Below, one piece after another: positions 5,131-7,673 of a stretch of DNA of 7,673 nucleotides. Position 1 is the first letter of the stretch; the number at the start of each line of letters is the position of its first letter. Position numbers and translations under genes: made by a program. The stretch comes from an uncultured Gemmatimonadota bacterium (GTDB taxonomy: Bacteria; Gemmatimonadota; Gemmatimonadetes; Gemmatimonadales; GWC2-71-9), in assembly GCA_937961295.1 (NCBI GenBank), contig CALGOK010000071.1, forward strand, positions 1 through 7,673. The letters run 5' to 3'. The notes beneath the pieces are model-generated. The model ran no database searches. It was not told where the DNA came from and saw only the letters and a list, made by a program, of their open reading frames with translations.

Positions 5131-5254
5131 TGGTGAAGGGTGAAGGGGCCGCATGCCGAGGCTGTCATCCTGAGCGAAGGCCCCGAAGGGGCCGAAGTCG
5201 AAGGATCTGCTTTCCCCTTCACCCTTCACCCACCCGTCACCTTCACCCTTCACG
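5131..5254. repeat. Composite REP-like intergenic element with inverted arms and palindromic core
   Basis: GGTGAAGGGTGAAGGGG (5132-5148) is the exact reverse complement of 5214-5230, and the C-rich arm continues to 5254. Between the arms is a core with ATCCT (5167-5171) and AGGAT (5202-5206) as outer inverted ends and a perfect GGCCCC-GAA-GGGGCC hairpin (5179-5193) inside. The core ends in GGATCTGCTT (5203-5212), also found in the loop of the 1951-2023 element. Core strings of the type TCATCCTGAGCGAAG...CGAAGGATCT are, to my recollection, common in intergenic DNA of many environmental bacteria. No transposase is nearby. Lying between convergent genes (cyclase family and ppc), the nested structure may block read-through from both sides. 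Confidence 0.82.
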
Positions 5255-5259
5255 CCAGC

Positions 5260-7673
5260 TCACCCCGTATTCTGCAACCCCTGCGCGATGCCGTTGACCG
5301 TCTCGAACAGCGCGTCGAGGTGCGGCCCCTCGGGCCGGCCATCGGCGCGCCAGCGCGCCAGCAGCCCCACCTGCAGGTAGCTCATCGGGTCCACGTACGG
5401 GTTGCGGAGTCGGATCGCTCGCTGCAGGGTCGGGTCGTTGTCGAGCAGCTCGTCGCAGCCGGTGAGCGCCAGCACTTGCTCCACGGTGCGATCGAACTCC
5501 GCCCGGATCACCCCGTAGACCGCCTCGCCGGTCTCGGGCGCGAGCGAGGCATAGTGCGCTGCGATGTCGAGATCCGACTTGGCGAGCACCATGTGCAGGT
5601 CCTCGAGCAGCGTCGCCATGAATGGCCAGTCGCGTCCCATCTCCGCGATCGCCTCGCGACCGTGGCGCTCGACCAGCGCCGCCAGCCCGCTCCCCACGCC
5701 GTACCATCCCGGCAGCATGTGGCGACTCTGCGTCCACGCGAACACCCACGGGATGGCACGGAGATTCTCCACGCCGCCCCCGCTGCGGCGTGACGCCGGC
5801 CGCGACCCGATCGCCATCCGCTCGATCACGTCGATCGGCGTGGCGTGCCGGAAGTAGTCGGTGAACCGCGGGTCCTCCCACACCAGCGCGCGATATGCGG
5901 CCCGGCTCACCGCGGCCAGCTCGGCAAGCATCGCTTCCCACTCGGCCTCGCGCGGGTCAGCGGGTCGGGGCAGCGCGGTGGCGAGCAGCGTCGCCGCCAC
6001 GCTGCGCTCGAGCGTCCGGAACGCGATGCCGCGGAGCCCGTACTTGGCGTCGATCACCTCGCCCTGTTCGGTGAGCCGGAGCCGGCCGGCCACGGTGCCT
6101 GCGGGTGCGGCCAGGATGCCGCGATAGGTCTTGCCGCCGCCGCGACCCACCGTGCCGCCACGCCCATGGAAGAAGGTGAGCGCGATGCCGGCGTCGCGCG
6201 CGATCGCGGCGAGGTCGCGCTGGGCCGCGTGCAGGGCGTGGCGCGAGGCGGCCATCCCGCCGTCCTTGGCACTGTCGCTGTAGCCGAGCATCACCATTTG
6301 GCGGTTGCCACGGCGGCGAAGATGCTCGCGGTACCGGGGCAGGGACAGCAGCGCAGTGAGGGTCCCCGGTGCCGCGGTGAGATCGCCCACGGTCTCGAAC
6401 AGCGGTGCCACGTCGAGCGGGATGCTGCCGTCGTCGTCCACCAATCCCGCCGTGCGCGCGAGCAGCAGCACCGCCAGCACGTCGTCGGTCCCCTGCGCCA
6501 TGCTGATGATCACCGGCCCCACCGCGTCCACGCCGTGCGTCGCGCGGCACTCGGCGACGGCGCGGAACACGTCGAGCGTCTCGTCGAGCACTCCCGCGTC
6601 CGTGGTCACCGCGGACGTCGCGCCATCGAGCGACGCAAGAATCCGATCGGTGCGCTCGGCCGCCGTGCGGTCGCCCCACTGCGTGTCGGACAGCAGGGCG
6701 CCGACCGCCTGACGAAACACCAGCGCGTCCTGGCGGACATCGAGCGTCGCCAGGTGGAAACCGAATGCGCGCACCCGCTGGATCGCCCGCCGCACCGGGA
6801 AGAGCCCGGCGCCGCTGCCACGGTGCGACTCCAGGCTGTCGGCGATCCGCTGCAGGTCGTCGAGCAGGGCATCGGGAGCGGCGTAGCCGTCCGAGCCCGC
6901 ATCCCTGGTCGCGTCGAGGCGCGCGGCGATCAATCGGCAGAGCATGCGGTAGGGCATGTCGCGGTGGCGCGGCGGGATGGCGGTGTGGGCGGCCGGGAGC
7001 AGCGCCGTGTACTCCCGGATCCGCTCGCGGACCGCCTCGCTCACCGCTGCGCGCGATTCCGACTGCGACAGCACATCGGCGAGCTCACAGACCTCACCCA
7101 GGTAGCGCGCCAACACCGCCCGACGGTGTGCCGACAGCGAGTCGCGAATCGTGCGCCCGTTGACGTTGGGGTTGCCATCCATGTCGCCACCGACCCAGGA
7201 GGCGAAGCGGACCAGCGGGTGATCGCCATCCGGTGAGGCGGACGGGTATGCGCGCTGCATCGATGCGTCGAGCGACTCGTGCAGCGCGGGGAGCACCTCG
7301 TAGATCGGGCCGAGGAGGTAGTAGAGGACATGCTCGCGCTCGTCCTCGACCGTGGGCCGGGCCGGCGGGCGTGGTGCGGTCTGCCAGGTAGTGGCGATCT
7401 CCATCCGGATGCGTGCCTCGATGGTGGCGTGTTCCAGCGGCGTGAGCGAGGGATTCTCGAGGTCAAGCAGCCAGCGGGCGATCCGCTGCTCCTTGAGCAG
7501 GATCGTGCGGCGCGTGGCCTCGGTGGGGTGCGCGGTGAACACCGGCTCGATCCGCAGCGCGCCAAGCTGTGCCTGCGCCGCGTCCGCGTCGATGCCGGCG
7601 GGCCGCAACTGGTTCAGTGATTCGAGGATGCCACCCGGCGGAGGGGCGGTCTCGTTCCGATCGTAGTGGCGCC
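5260..7673 (-). CDS. ppc: Phosphoenolpyruvate carboxylase, N-terminus cut by window edge
   Basis: The minus-strand frame is open to the last base, giving 803 visible residues ending at the TGA at 5260-5262. PEPC carboxylates phosphoenolpyruvate with bicarbonate to oxaloacetate, Mg2+-dependent, replenishing the TCA cycle. The family motifs appear in order: VFTAHPTEATRRT with the catalytic His at visible residue 48 (about 7528-7530); VMLGYSDSAKDGG (about 6255-6300); FFHGRGGTVGRGGG (about 6130-6175); GEVIDAKYG; IPWVFAWTQSR and LPGWYG (about 5710-5760); and the C-terminal RNPYVDPMSYLQ with terminal GIAQGLQNTG, close to the invariant NTG ending of the family. By comparison with E. coli (catalytic His138), about 90 residues are missing beyond the edge. 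The TTG at 7608 is not the start: the frame upstream (RHYDRNETAPPPGG) is still coding. No frameshift or missing motif is visible. Usual allosteric regulation (aspartate, acetyl-CoA) cannot be judged here. It is convergent with the cyclase-family gene. Confidence 0.97.
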   Translation of the reverse strand, partial: RHYDRNETAPPPGGILESLNQLRPAGIDADAAQAQLGALRIEPVFTAHPTEATRRTILLKEQRIARWLLDLENPSLTPLEHATIEARIRMEIATTWQTAPRPPARPTVEDEREHVLYYLLGPIYEVLPALHESLDASMQRAYPSASPDGDHPLVRFASWVGGDMDGNPNVNGRTIRDSLSAHRRAVLARYLGEVCELADVLSQSESRAAVSEAVRERIREYTALLPAAHTAIPPRHRDMPYRMLCRLIAARLDATRDAGSDGYAAPDALLDDLQRIADSLESHRGSGAGLFPVRRAIQRVRAFGFHLATLDVRQDALVFRQAVGALLSDTQWGDRTAAERTDRILASLDGATSAVTTDAGVLDETLDVFRAVAECRATHGVDAVGPVIISMAQGTDDVLAVLLLARTAGLVDDDGSIPLDVAPLFETVGDLTAAPGTLTALLSLPRYREHLRRRGNRQMVMLGYSDSAKDGGMAASRHALHAAQRDLAAIARDAGIALTFFHGRGGTVGRGGGKTYRGILAAPAGTVAGRLRLTEQGEVIDAKYGLRGIAFRTLERSVAATLLATALPRPADPREAEWEAMLAELAAVSRAAYRALVWEDPRFTDYFRHATPIDVIERMAIGSRPASRRSGGGVENLRAIPWVFAWTQSRHMLPGWYGVGSGLAALVERHGREAIAEMGRDWPFMATLLEDLHMVLAKSDLDIAAHYASLAPETGEAVYGVIRAEFDRTVEQVLALTGCDELLDNDPTLQRAIRLRNPYVDPMSYLQVGLLARWRADGRPEGPHLDALFETVNGIAQGLQNTG

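Noticed and set aside
5081..5254. CRISPR array
   Set aside because: Units are 7 bp and contiguous, with no spacers, and the right-hand part is an inverted arm.
5845..7236. 463-residue plus-strand frame
   Set aside because: Antisense to ppc, which is unambiguous by its motifs; the plus-strand translation shows no fold or signature.
7606..7608. TTG as start of ppc
   Set aside because: The frame stays open upstream to the window edge with plausible PEPC sequence, and about 90 residues of the family N-terminus are still missing.

Overview
The window is high-GC, gene-dense bacterial chromosome. Two proteins with Gram-negative style export signals, the set of housekeeping genes and G-rich intergenic repeats would fit Gemmatimonadota or a similar high-GC environmental lineage. 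This is an impression from style, not a placement: there is no rRNA or marker gene here. I see no tRNA, rRNA, CRISPR array, transposase, phage gene or recognisable defence system.

Layout from left to right. (1) Bases 1-1949 (+): the 3' part of a CorC/HlyC-type CBS-domain protein, overlapping by an ATGA junction with a complete mgtE magnesium transporter/channel gene; together they form a divalent-cation (Mg2+) unit. (2) 1951-2023: a near-perfect 30-bp inverted repeat between convergent genes. (3) 1990-2547 (-): a GNAT-family acetyltransferase whose last ten codons lie inside that repeat. (4) 2548-2699: a divergent intergenic region largely filled by a 7-bp-period repeat. (5) 2700-3566 (+): a yeast FCY1-type cytosine deaminase followed by a small VOC (glyoxalase-fold) protein, probably one transcript. 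(6) 3633-4100 (-): an exported SnoaL/DUF4440-like protein. (7) 4266-5078 (+): an exported cyclase-family metal-dependent hydrolase (kynurenine formamidase/isatin hydrolase fold), divergent from the previous gene. (8) 5081-5254: a composite repeat with a seven-unit G-rich heptad array, a palindrome-centred REP-like core and inverted arms. (9) 5260-7673 (-): phosphoenolpyruvate carboxylase, complete at the C-terminus and cut off at the N-terminus by the window edge.

The genes are mostly ordinary metabolism and transport: Mg2+ homeostasis, pyrimidine salvage, anaplerosis, and secreted hydrolase/NTF2-like proteins. PEP carboxylase needs Mg2+, but nothing here links it to the transport genes.

The signal that gene families do not explain is in the gaps. 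Four intergenic sites carry related G-rich/C-rich tracts with a 7-bp period (roughly GGYGARG, with variants such as GGTGACG and GGTAACG). They occur as inverted pairs, a G-quadruplex-prone array and a two-unit remnant. Two of them share the 10-mer GGATCTGCTT at the centre. I regard this heptad element family, and its intrusion into the GNAT reading frame, as the most interesting content. I do not see a convincing new multi-gene system.
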